Shown: piece after piece, positions 37,903 to 45,449 of the stretch
How positions within the stretch are numbered: the stretch's first letter is position 1
How the letters are laid out: every line of letters starts with the position of its first letter
Origin: CAZHDB01 sp964531225
GTDB lineage: Archaea; Thermoproteota; Thermoprotei_A; Sulfolobales; Desulfurococcaceae
Length of the DNA stretch: 64,000 nt
Assembly (NCBI GenBank): GCA_964531225.1
Contig: CAZHDB010000002.1
Location: 55,686-119,685, forward strand
Reading direction: 5' to 3'
Position numbers and translations under genes: made by a program
The notes under the pieces: model-generated
Seen by the model: the letters and a program-made list of their open reading frames with translations, nothing else
The model's database searches: none
Told to the model about the DNA's origin: nothing

Positions 37903-38881
37903 CTTGTTTAGAAAATATGTTTGTTTCTTTACGTCATTAGTAATTATTCTATTATTGATTGGTATGATATACTATGTCTCACTGTATTATGGTCTAAATG
38001 AAGTTCCTCAACAAATTATGGATAAAATAGTATTATATAGAGAGACTAGATTAATAGTGGCTCTATTATCTGGATTAATTCTAGGATTTACTGGCTCGGT
38101 TCTCCAATCAAGTCTTAGAAATCCGCTTGTTGATCCATATATTCTGGGTATAGGGGGTGGAGCATTATTTGCTACATATATGTATCATTTAGTCTTTAAG
38201 ATAACTAATCTATATTGGGGAGCTTTAATTGCTTCTATTGGAGGCTTAACAGCTTTAGCATTAACACTAGTTATTGCAGAAACTATCGGCGGGTCCGATG
38301 TAGCATACGTATTATCCGGTATTGGAGTATCTAGTATGTTCTCTGGTTTATCCATAGCCACATACTATGTAATAATATCAGTTAATCCCGCCGCATCATA
38401 TGTATTTACATTGCTTATAGGTAGCTTCGTTAATGTAACACCATCACGTATACCTATAATGATTTGGCCCTCACTAGTACTTGTAATATCATATTTCATA
38501 TTCTCAAAGCCATTAAATGCAATGGTTATAGGAGATGATTATGCTAAACAACTTGGATATAATCCGAGGTTCATTAGAAGAATTATAACTATTTTGTCTG
38601 GAATAACGGCTTCTATAGTAGTAATGGTATCTGGTATTATAGGGTTTATAGGATTAGTGTCTCCTCATATAGCTCGTTTAATCATTAAATCAAATGATAA
38701 TAGACTTGTAATTCCAATATCTGGTTTAATTGGTTCTCTATTACTTATTTCAACTGATAATTTCTCTAGAATTATTTTATCTAGTTTAGTTGGAGAAATT
38801 CCTGTTGGTGCCTTAGCGTCTTCTTTTGGTTCTCCATTCTTTTTATTTCTATTGATAAGAAGATTTAGAGGTAGAGTTTAA
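37883..38881 (+). CDS. ABC transporter permease, FecCD/BtuC family
   Basis: A 332-residue permease with about nine to ten membrane segments and family motifs: RETRLIVALLSGLILGFTGSVLQSSLRNPLVDPYILGIGGGA near the start and GFIGLVSPHIARLI near residue 252. It forms the channel of the importer with its neighbours. It overlaps the preceding gene by 20 bp, and its stop shares a base with the next ATG. Confidence 0.92.
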   Translation: MLLVDVNLFRKYVCFFTSLVIILLLIGMIYYVSLYYGLNEVPQQIMDKIVLYRETRLIVALLSGLILGFTGSVLQSSLRNPLVDPYILGIGGGALFATYMYHLVFKITNLYWGALIASIGGLTALALTLVIAETIGGSDVAYVLSGIGVSSMFSGLSIATYYVIISVNPAASYVFTLLIGSFVNVTPSRIPIMIWPSLVLVISYFIFSKPLNAMVIGDDYAKQLGYNPRFIRRIITILSGITASIVVMVSGIIGFIGLVSPHIARLIIKSNDNRLVIPISGLIGSLLLISTDNFSRIILSSLVGEIPVGALASSFGSPFFLFLLIRRFRGRV

Positions 38882-39663
38882 TGATGCTTGACAAGATCGT
38901 CTTAGACAATGTAAAGATTGTTTATAAAAAAGGGAAAATAATTGCCATAAAAAACGCTAATATAGTTGTTAAGAAGGGAGAGATTTTAGGAATCATAGGA
39001 TCAAATGGTGCCGGTAAAACGAGTCTGTTAAAGGCTATTGCAGGAATTGTTCACTATAGTGGATTAATATATATTGATGGTTATGAAGTTTCCCATACAC
39101 CGCATAAGGTTATAGCGAGAATACTATCCTATGCTGGTGACATGGATGTTCCCGAGATATTGTCATTAACGGTGCTTGAAGCGGTATTGACTTCACGATA
39201 TCCTGTATCAAAAGGCTTCTTTGAATCTGAAGAAGATATTAAGAAAGCCTTAGAAGTTCTCGAAACACTTGGAATACTTGAGCTTAAGGATAGAAGGCTT
39301 GATGAACTAAGTTCCGGTGAATTAAGGAAGGTAATTCTAGCCATGGCTTTGGCGAGGGAACCTAGGGTTATTCTATTAGACGAACCTGATGCCCATTTAG
39401 ACATGGGCTCAAAGATTGTAGTTTCAAGGATTATTAAAGAACTTGGTAGAAGATCAATAGTTATCTTTACAACGCATGATATATTGTTTGCTATTAATAC
39501 TGCTTCAAAGGTCGTATTATTAAAAGACGGAGAGATTATAGGTTATGGAACAGTCGATGATATTGTTAAAAATGATTTATTATTTAAAACATATAATGCT
39601 AGGTTTAAAATCCTCCTAGATCCTGATACTAATAAGCCAGTGCCTATTCCTTTCTACGAATGA
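38881..39663 (+). CDS. ABC transporter ATP-binding protein, BtuD/FepC family
   Basis: A 260-residue ATPase with Walker A GSNGAGKTS, a Q-loop replaced by the region around SYAGDMDVPEIL, the signature LSSGELRK, Walker B VILLDEPDAHLD and the switch histidine in FTTHD. It powers the BtuFCD-type importer. The last gene of the three-gene operon; its 3' end overlaps the convergent isochorismatase-like gene by 20 bp. Confidence 0.93.
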   Translation: MMLDKIVLDNVKIVYKKGKIIAIKNANIVVKKGEILGIIGSNGAGKTSLLKAIAGIVHYSGLIYIDGYEVSHTPHKVIARILSYAGDMDVPEILSLTVLEAVLTSRYPVSKGFFESEEDIKKALEVLETLGILELKDRRLDELSSGELRKVILAMALAREPRVILLDEPDAHLDMGSKIVVSRIIKELGRRSIVIFTTHDILFAINTASKVVLLKDGEIIGYGTVDDIVKNDLLFKTYNARFKILLDPDTNKPVPIPFYE

Positions 39664-40192
39664 TCTCTAGTGCTTCATTTACCGAGACTATTTTAGCTCC
39701 ATATATTTTCTCCATAAATTCTAATGCATACTCATGATCTTTCTTACTAAATGCTGCAACAGCATCTTTTACAACAATAATATTGTATCCATAATAGAAT
39801 GCATCTCCTGCTGTATGTAGTACACAGATATGTGTGTGGATACCTGTAAGTATAACTGTATCTATCCCTAGATCTCTTAGTAATATATCGAGACCTGTGT
39901 CTCGAAAGCCGCTATAGGTGCGCTTATATAATACAATATCTCCGTTCCGTGGCTCTAGATCTTCTATAATCCTAGCTTCGGGCGAACCAGCTAATGCATG
40001 GGGTCCCCAGATCTTAAGCTCATGATCGTGGGGTAAGTGATTATCAGCTACATGTATTACAGGTACACCATATTTATGGGCTTCCTCGATAAGCCTCTTA
40101 ATACTTGGTACAATAGCTTGAGCATCAGGGCTACGGAGTCTGCCATAGACAAACTCATGAAGCATATCTATGACAATAAGAGCAGGCTTCAC
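39644..40192 (-). CDS. Nicotinamidase / isochorismatase-family cysteine hydrolase
   Basis: A 182-residue protein with the catalytic triad D9 (LIVIDM), K90 (VLYKRTYS) and C123 (HTHICVLHTAGDAF). Metal ligands are in the ADNHLPHDHE loop, typical of nicotinamidases, which turn nicotinamide into nicotinate for NAD salvage. Isochorismatase activity is a lesser possibility. The start follows GGGGTGAAGTATTGTG. Confidence 0.85.
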   Translation of the reverse strand: MKPALIVIDMLHEFVYGRLRSPDAQAIVPSIKRLIEEAHKYGVPVIHVADNHLPHDHELKIWGPHALAGSPEARIIEDLEPRNGDIVLYKRTYSGFRDTGLDILLRDLGIDTVILTGIHTHICVLHTAGDAFYYGYNIIVVKDAVAAFSKKDHEYALEFMEKIYGAKIVSVNEALEIIRRKE

Positions 40193-40259
40193 AATACTTC
40201 ACCCCAGTTTTTAATTAATAGATAAGGGATATAATAGAGATTATTACAACAAAATATAC

Positions 40260-40328
40260 AGATATGATGAACGACTTCGGAACAGAGGATACAGCCTATC
40301 CTATGAAGAACCGTGTGAGGGCTGAATT
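40260..40328 (+). ncRNA. Candidate C/D box guide sRNA
   Basis: Box C ATGATGA at 40264-40270, a 12-nt guide (ACGACTTCGGAA), D'-like CAGA at 40283-40286, a C'-like ATGAAGA at 40303-40309, a 12-nt guide and box D CTGA at 40322-40325. Guides of exactly 12 nt fit archaeal C/D sRNAs that direct 2'-O-methylation. The terminal stem is weak. It lies in the 230-bp gap before the PRPP synthetase gene. Confidence 0.5.
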
Positions 40329-40425
40329 AATATTAAATGAAAAAGCCTTCTATAATAGCCATGGATAATTATATAAATTTGCACTTGAAGTAGATTAAGG
40401 CTAGTATATTGATTAGGGGATTATA

Positions 40426-41334
40426 TTGGCTTCTAAATATTTAGTATTAGGTGGTTCTTCAGGCGGATATCTAGCCATAATGGTTTCTAGATTACTTGGT
40501 ATAGAATATGGAAATATAGTTGTTAAAAAATTCCCAGATGAAGAGACATACATAAGGATAGTCAATGATGTTGCTGGCAAAATTGTTGTCTACATTAACT
40601 CATTACAACCTAGTCCCAATGACAAGATTATTGAAACCATATATACGTTATACACGTTAAAGGATCTCGGTGCTGAAAAAGTCTATGCATTTATACCTTA
40701 CATGGCCTATGCTAGGCAGGATGAGAGATTTACAGCAGGAGAAGTAGTTAGTATTGAAATATTAGCTAAACTATTTAGAGATATAGAGACCGACGGGATC
40801 TATACTATTGATATGCATCTACATAGAATAAGTGATCCAAGAGCTTTATTCGGCGAGAATTTCTACAATTTAACAGCAATACCTCTACTAGCTGATTATG
40901 TTAAGAAACACTATGAATTGGATAAGCCTATAGTCATTGGACCAGATGAGGAATCTCTGCAATGGGCTAGGGTTATGGCCGAGTGCTTAGGAGGCTTAAA
41001 ATATGATGTTCTTATTAAGAAGAGGGTCTCTGCTGAAGAAGTTATTATTGAAGTTGCTAATGTAGATGTGAGTGATAGAGATGTGATCTTAGTTGACGAT
41101 ATAATTAGTACTGGCGGCACAATGGCTGAATCACTAAAGGCTCTCTATAATCTTGGAGCTAAAAGAGTACTCGTAACATGTGTCCATGCATTACTTGTTG
41201 GGAAAGCTTATGAGAAAATATTATCTTATAAACCTCTTGATATGGTTGCAACCGATACTGTTCTAAGTCCAATTAGTAGAGTATCTATTGCACCACTCAT
41301 AGCGAGAACAATAGAAGAAGATATTATGAGCTAG
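40426..41334 (+). CDS. prs: Ribose-phosphate pyrophosphokinase
   Basis: A 302-residue PRPP synthetase starting with TTG. It has the flexible-loop and ATP motifs FPDEETYIRI and AYARQDERF, the metal-binding DMHLHR and the PRPP loop VDDIISTGGTMAES. It makes PRPP from ribose 5-phosphate and ATP for nucleotide, histidine and tryptophan synthesis. A TATA-like ATTATATAAATTTG is 40-55 bp upstream. Confidence 0.93.
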   Translation: MASKYLVLGGSSGGYLAIMVSRLLGIEYGNIVVKKFPDEETYIRIVNDVAGKIVVYINSLQPSPNDKIIETIYTLYTLKDLGAEKVYAFIPYMAYARQDERFTAGEVVSIEILAKLFRDIETDGIYTIDMHLHRISDPRALFGENFYNLTAIPLLADYVKKHYELDKPIVIGPDEESLQWARVMAECLGGLKYDVLIKKRVSAEEVIIEVANVDVSDRDVILVDDIISTGGTMAESLKALYNLGAKRVLVTCVHALLVGKAYEKILSYKPLDMVATDTVLSPISRVSIAPLIARTIEEDIMS

Positions 41335-41341
41335 TTGTTTT

Positions 41342-42568
41342 CTATTCTTTAACTATTTTTAAGATTATGATAAATGATGCTAGTTCTACAAACACCACAT
41401 AAGCTATCAAATAATCTATCCACTTATTGCTTAATAAGAAGCCTATAATAACATTCCCAATAGTCCATGAACTACCAAATACTAATCCATATAATCCATA
41501 TGCATAAGCTCTTGATCCAGCTTCAACTAGGTCTGCTATGGATGCCCGCATTACAGTCTCATATATTCCCATTAATATGCCCCATATAATACTCATGATA
41601 ACTAGTGTTTGAATAGACATACTTGTAAATAATACAATAATTAATACCGGTAATAATGGCGTTATTAGAAGGATCTTTAGCTTAATCCTATCATAGAGAA
41701 AACCCGCTGGTAATGCTATTAATGCATCAGACGCCATTGCAATAAGGTATAATGATGCAATAAGGTATTTACTAATAATACCAAGGTGTTCAATATAATA
41801 TGATACTATGTGCCAATGTATGAATCCCATTGATAGAAACGTCATTGAAGCTATATAAAGATAATATTTTCTGCTAAAACCCCTAAATCTCAATGTATTT
41901 TTAGGAATGGTTTCTACAGAACGTATTCTAGGATAGATAGTCATAGCTATTATTACTAGTAGTATAGCTATGGAGGCAGGTATGAATAAATACCTAAATA
42001 CAAGTCTAAAATCACCTCCGGTATTATATAGGCCCCATGCAACAAATCCTGGGCCAAGAATAGCCCCGATCTGATCCATCAGTTCATGTAAACCAAAACC
42101 TTTACCCTTTCCAATGCCTTCAGTAACTTCTGCTAAAATAACGTCTCTAACGGGTGCTCTAAGGCCTTTACCCATTCTCTCTATTAATACAAGAATAAAT
42201 GCTAATTCCCATTTTCCAACGAATGCTAATAATGGAACAGCGAATAAATTTATGGAATAACCTAATAGTACAAGACACCAATATACACGGCTCGACCTAG
42301 TATATCCAGCTATAAAGCCACTAACTCCTCTCATAAAGTAATTTAATAGATCTCCTATGCTAATTACGCCAGCAATAACTATGGAAGCTTCAAGATACTC
42401 TAAATAGGCTCCAAGAATAGATCTAGCCCCTTCATAAGTTATATCGGCAAATAAAGAAATGAAACCTAGTAGGAGGAAAACAATGATCATTCTTTTTACT
42501 GGCAATACACTTCCCCTATAATGCATTAATGAAAGAACATCATTAATAAAAATAACTATAAAATGCAA
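41342..42568 (-). CDS. Major facilitator superfamily transporter
   Basis: A 408-residue protein with about eleven or twelve membrane segments. A loop GKGLRAPVRDVILAEV after segment 4 is typical of an MFS subgroup related to multidrug or unknown solute transporters in archaea, and SDALIALPAGFLYDRIKLKIL matches the central loop signature. The first 20 residues may be untranslated: ATG or GTG codons nearer the first segment are alternatives. It is the last chromosomal gene before the integrated element. Confidence 0.82.
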   Translation of the reverse strand: MHFIVIFINDVLSLMHYRGSVLPVKRMIIVFLLLGFISLFADITYEGARSILGAYLEYLEASIVIAGVISIGDLLNYFMRGVSGFIAGYTRSSRVYWCLVLLGYSINLFAVPLLAFVGKWELAFILVLIERMGKGLRAPVRDVILAEVTEGIGKGKGFGLHELMDQIGAILGPGFVAWGLYNTGGDFRLVFRYLFIPASIAILLVIIAMTIYPRIRSVETIPKNTLRFRGFSRKYYLYIASMTFLSMGFIHWHIVSYYIEHLGIISKYLIASLYLIAMASDALIALPAGFLYDRIKLKILLITPLLPVLIIVLFTSMSIQTLVIMSIIWGILMGIYETVMRASIADLVEAGSRAYAYGLYGLVFGSSWTIGNVIIGFLLSNKWIDYLIAYVVFVELASFIIILKIVKE

Positions 42569-42691
42569 TCATTCTTGACAACACTATGATTTAGTAGAAT
42601 ATACATATACCTTTAACAGTCTATACCCTGTATAGATCATTTAAAAAAGTGTACAGAAACGTGATAGTGAATAAAACGCTAACCACTTGTT

Positions 42692-42743
42692 GATGCGGGC
42701 CCGCGGGGATTTGAACCCCGGACTACCGGCTTAGAAGGCCGGC
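42692..42743. repeat. Left attachment site, 52-bp direct repeat (tRNA-Arg 3' fragment)
   Basis: Identical to 63946-63997. On the minus strand it gives anticodon stem-loop, variable region, T-arm and acceptor 3' strand of tRNA-Arg(TCT), but the D-arm and 5' half are missing (sequence continues as TGGTATATT), so this copy is a remnant and not a functional tRNA. Confidence 0.95.
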
Positions 42744-43675
42744 TGGTATATTCCAGTGATGTATCTGTTTCTAATCAAGAGTTAACTACACATATTGTTT
42801 TACCGTCTATGCCCCGTGTAGATAACTCATTGGTGCAGGGGTTCTTGGACTGGCTTGTCGGTAGGCATAGTAGTATTGGGAACCGTAAGCCTGTAAGCCT
42901 TGATACAGCCAAGTATTATACGAATATTGTTGCAAAGAAGAAGTGGCCGCCTGAGAAAAGAGCTCATAGGAAGGCTTGGCGTAAGTACATTGATTTTCTC
43001 TATCGCCTAGGAATAGTGGGGTTGGAGAAGTATGGCATGTATATGAAGTTCCTTGAGATAGGCGGTGCCAAGCCTAAGACTGGTAGGCCAAAGATCCATG
43101 ACTCTACCATAGTCTCTTACATGGAGAAGATGATAGGATATGACTCGGACTTGTATGGACTAACTGTTCTACTTATGGGCGGTACAAGGCTCGCTGGTAT
43201 ATACCATGTAATAGAGATAAGCAAGGGTAAACAATCATTTTGGTACCAGGAGATCCAGCACTCCCATGGTAGATATGAGCCTAGAACAACCTGTTTCAAG
43301 GACTTTTGCAGACTCTATCTAGGCATAAACTATGGTAGGAAACATTATGAATACATCTATTGGCCAAAGGGAGATACTATACCATGGAGCCAGCTCATAG
43401 AGTTCTTGGAAAAACAGGGCATAACGAGTTATAGGCAGTTAAAGTATATGCTGAACAGGCTAGGCATAGAAATAGGGATCTTCAGGGACTATGTAACACA
43501 GCGCCTAGAAGAACTAGCACATAAATATGATATTCGCCTCGACGCTACAAACTTCATATTATCAAGAGAGCTCTCGGTTACCGGGGCACATTACTTAAAC
43601 ACTAGGGACTGGGCAGACAAGCTATTCTCGATCTATGTTAACGAGGTAGTTAAGAAGGTGATTGGTCTTGGCTGA
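42692..43675 (+). CDS. C-terminal part of the SSV-type tyrosine integrase (intC)
   Basis: The frame is open from the attachment repeat (42692) and continues without a stop to 43675; ATG 42809 is the first internal start and gives 288 residues. The catalytic domain is here: first arginine at residue 127 of that version (GGTRLAGI), a second arginine at 226 (FRDYV), a histidine at 261 (GAHYLN) and the candidate nucleophile Tyr276 (FSIYVNEV). In the circular element it would be joined to the N-terminal part at 63640. As integrated it probably cannot act alone. Confidence 0.9.
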   Translation, partial: DAGPRGFEPRTTGLEGRLVYSSDVSVSNQELTTHIVLPSMPRVDNSLVQGFLDWLVGRHSSIGNRKPVSLDTAKYYTNIVAKKKWPPEKRAHRKAWRKYIDFLYRLGIVGLEKYGMYMKFLEIGGAKPKTGRPKIHDSTIVSYMEKMIGYDSDLYGLTVLLMGGTRLAGIYHVIEISKGKQSFWYQEIQHSHGRYEPRTTCFKDFCRLYLGINYGRKHYEYIYWPKGDTIPWSQLIEFLEKQGITSYRQLKYMLNRLGIEIGIFRDYVTQRLEELAHKYDIRLDATNFILSRELSVTGAHYLNTRDWADKLFSIYVNEVVKKVIGLG

Positions 43676-43898
43676 GTACTATCTTATTGCTCTCAGTGAG
43701 CCTGATATTAAGACTATTAGGCGTATATTGAGGATTATTGATAAGCATGATATTGAGGTTCTCAATGTAGTTATTACTGTCCGTATAAGGAATAATCCTC
43801 GGGATACAGGTGTATTGGGTGGTCTCACGAATGTTAATGAGAATATTTATCTTCTGAAAGGGGTTTTACCCCTTCCCATGAAACAAAGTAAGAGCTAA
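43668..43898 (+). CDS. Small protein of unknown function
   Basis: About 76 residues from TTG 43668, four bases after a GGTGATT site; it overlaps the end of intC by 8 bp. The sequence has helix-strand-helix character (DIKTIRRILRIIDKHDIEVLNVVITVRIRNN). No family recognised. Its 3' end contains a perfect AAGGGG/CCCCTT hairpin (43858-43874). Confidence 0.6.
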   Translation: MAEYYLIALSEPDIKTIRRILRIIDKHDIEVLNVVITVRIRNNPRDTGVLGGLTNVNENIYLLKGVLPLPMKQSKS

Positions 43899-43959
43899 TC
43901 CCCCTTCTCTATAATGATCAATAGATAATATCTATTCTTGAGCCCCCGTCAAGGGGGAT
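43898..43959 (+). promoter_or_regulatory. Control region before the structural operon: operator-like palindrome plus alternative G/C hairpins
   Basis: A 17-bp perfect palindrome AATAGATA-A-TATCTATT (43920-43936) belongs to the same motif family as the sites at 57033 and 58220. ATCCCCCTT (43898-43906) can pair with AAGGGGGAT (43951-43959), or CCCCC (43943-43947) can pair with the same G run, giving two exclusive hairpins. The structural operon begins at 43989 after a GGGTGGGATC ribosome site. Confidence 0.55.
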
Positions 43960-43988
43960 CCATACTCTGGTTGTAGGGTGGGATCTAG

Positions 43989-45386
43989 ATGAATAGGTCT
44001 CATGCCCTAGTCCTAGCTATATCCTTGGCCTTAATCCTGTTAGCCCCTATATCAATGATTGTCCAGGGACAAGTCAATACACAGTACATGGTGCTGGCAA
44101 GCTTTGACTTCCTGGACTCTGGCGAGATCAGTAATTTCGAGAATATTACTCTTGATGCTAGTGCATGGAATACTACTCTTACAACATATACTGTCAGTAA
44201 TGGAGTATTGAATATAAGTAATAGTGATTCCAAGGACGTCTTCCTAGTGTATCCTAAGACTATAGATGGCTATGCAGAGATCAAGCTTTCAGGCGACGGT
44301 GTAATAGCTGTTCTCGATCCAGCAGAATATAATCAGTCCAGGATCGTAGGATACGAGCTTGTCAAGACATCGTCTGGTGTAACAGTATATGCAGTTAATG
44401 GTACTACAAAGACAACTGTAACAAGTCTCTCAACTACTGCAACATCATTCATAGTAACAATAAGTGATGGAGTCATAAGGTTTGACTTGAGCGATGGAAC
44501 AGGGATCTATGAAGGCAGTGGCGAGGGAATACTTGCAGTAGGAGCAGCTGCATCAGCAAACGGAGTCATAGACAAGATAACACTATATGGCAAGTATCTA
44601 GCTGGAGAATACGAGATAGACCTTGGCACAAAGACTATTGCTAAACATGCACATGTCGTAACATTCGACTTCGACCTATCAAAATATGATGTACAAGATG
44701 TAAAGATCGTTGTTAATGTCAAGGAAGACAATCCAGATCCCTATTTTAGATGGTTCATTGTCGGAGTATTAACGGAAGATGGCAAGTTCTTCATGAAGGG
44801 ATTAGGCAATAAGATGTGGAATAACTTTAGATGGCCTGATCCAGTGCCAACCGAGTATAGGGATAAATACACAGCTATTGTTGTTCACGGTGGCCAGAGA
44901 ACATATTCGTTAAACGATGTCATACAAGCAGGGTATAAGAAGGGTAAGATCATTGTCGGCGTACAAACATCTATTACTTCATGGACTGCTAGTGTCAAGA
45001 TAGTATTAACAGGTACCGAGACTGGCGGTGGAGATGAAGGCGGTGGCGAGGAGACTACTACCACGACTAATAAGCCTATTGAGATCAAGTTTAGCAATAA
45101 TAATGTATTGAAGTATGCTGCTATCGGTGCATTCATAATAATTGTACTGGCACTAGTATTCTCTCTCGCAGGCGGTAAGAGACGAAGAGCTATTGCCCCG
45201 CTTCTCCTAGTATTCATGATACTATTGATACTAGGCGGTATATCAATAGCCGTCATGGCATGGCTTCATCCAGAATACCTAGTCGCAATGGCCTTCGGAC
45301 TCGGCGCTATAGCGATCATAGTATTATTCCTACTAATAACAAGTGGCAAGAGAATACCCAATCCACTAAACCCACCCAGTTCCTAA
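43989..45386 (+). CDS. Secreted/membrane surface protein of the element
   Basis: A 465-residue protein. Residues 6-27 form a signal peptide, 30-345 a beta-rich ectodomain rich in Thr, Ser and Asn, then a Gly/Glu/Thr linker (GGGDEGGGEETTTTT), and three hydrophobic segments at about 375-395, 400-424 and 430-452. No family recognised. The layout suggests a virion surface or cell-surface protein. First gene of the structural operon after the operator-like palindrome. Confidence 0.75.
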   Translation: MNRSHALVLAISLALILLAPISMIVQGQVNTQYMVLASFDFLDSGEISNFENITLDASAWNTTLTTYTVSNGVLNISNSDSKDVFLVYPKTIDGYAEIKLSGDGVIAVLDPAEYNQSRIVGYELVKTSSGVTVYAVNGTTKTTVTSLSTTATSFIVTISDGVIRFDLSDGTGIYEGSGEGILAVGAAASANGVIDKITLYGKYLAGEYEIDLGTKTIAKHAHVVTFDFDLSKYDVQDVKIVVNVKEDNPDPYFRWFIVGVLTEDGKFFMKGLGNKMWNNFRWPDPVPTEYRDKYTAIVVHGGQRTYSLNDVIQAGYKKGKIIVGVQTSITSWTASVKIVLTGTETGGGDEGGGEETTTTTNKPIEIKFSNNNVLKYAAIGAFIIIVLALVFSLAGGKRRRAIAPLLLVFMILLILGGISIAVMAWLHPEYLVAMAFGLGAIAIIVLFLLITSGKRIPNPLNPPSS

Positions 45387-45408
45387 AACCAAATATTTTT
45401 TAAATAAA
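45385..45408 (+). terminator. T-run element, copy 1 of a repeated intergenic motif
   Basis: AAAACCAAATATTTTTTAAAT right after the stop codon. The same motif follows two other element genes at 53497 and 54136. The T6 run fits an archaeal intrinsic terminator; the TTTTTTAAAT part could also act as a TATA box for the next gene. Confidence 0.5.
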
Positions 45409-45427
45409 CCAATCCCACACCCCTATA

Positions 45428-45442
45428 ACCCCATCATGGGGT
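45428..45442 (+). promoter_or_regulatory. Hairpin covering the ribosome binding site of the 45450 gene
   Basis: A perfect inverted repeat ACCCCAT-C-ATGGGGT. Its 3' arm overlaps GGGGTG (45438-45443), the ribosome binding site six bases before ATG 45450. Folding would hide the site, so translation may be regulated or slowed. Confidence 0.5.
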
Positions 45443-45449
45443 GCATAGT

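Noticed and set aside
42692..42743. Complete tRNA gene at the left repeat
   Set aside because: The D-arm and acceptor 5' strand are missing; the sequence continues as integrase coding DNA.
44885..45256. Minus-strand frame inside the surface-protein gene
   Set aside because: Shadow of the plus-strand gene, low-complexity proline and valine runs.
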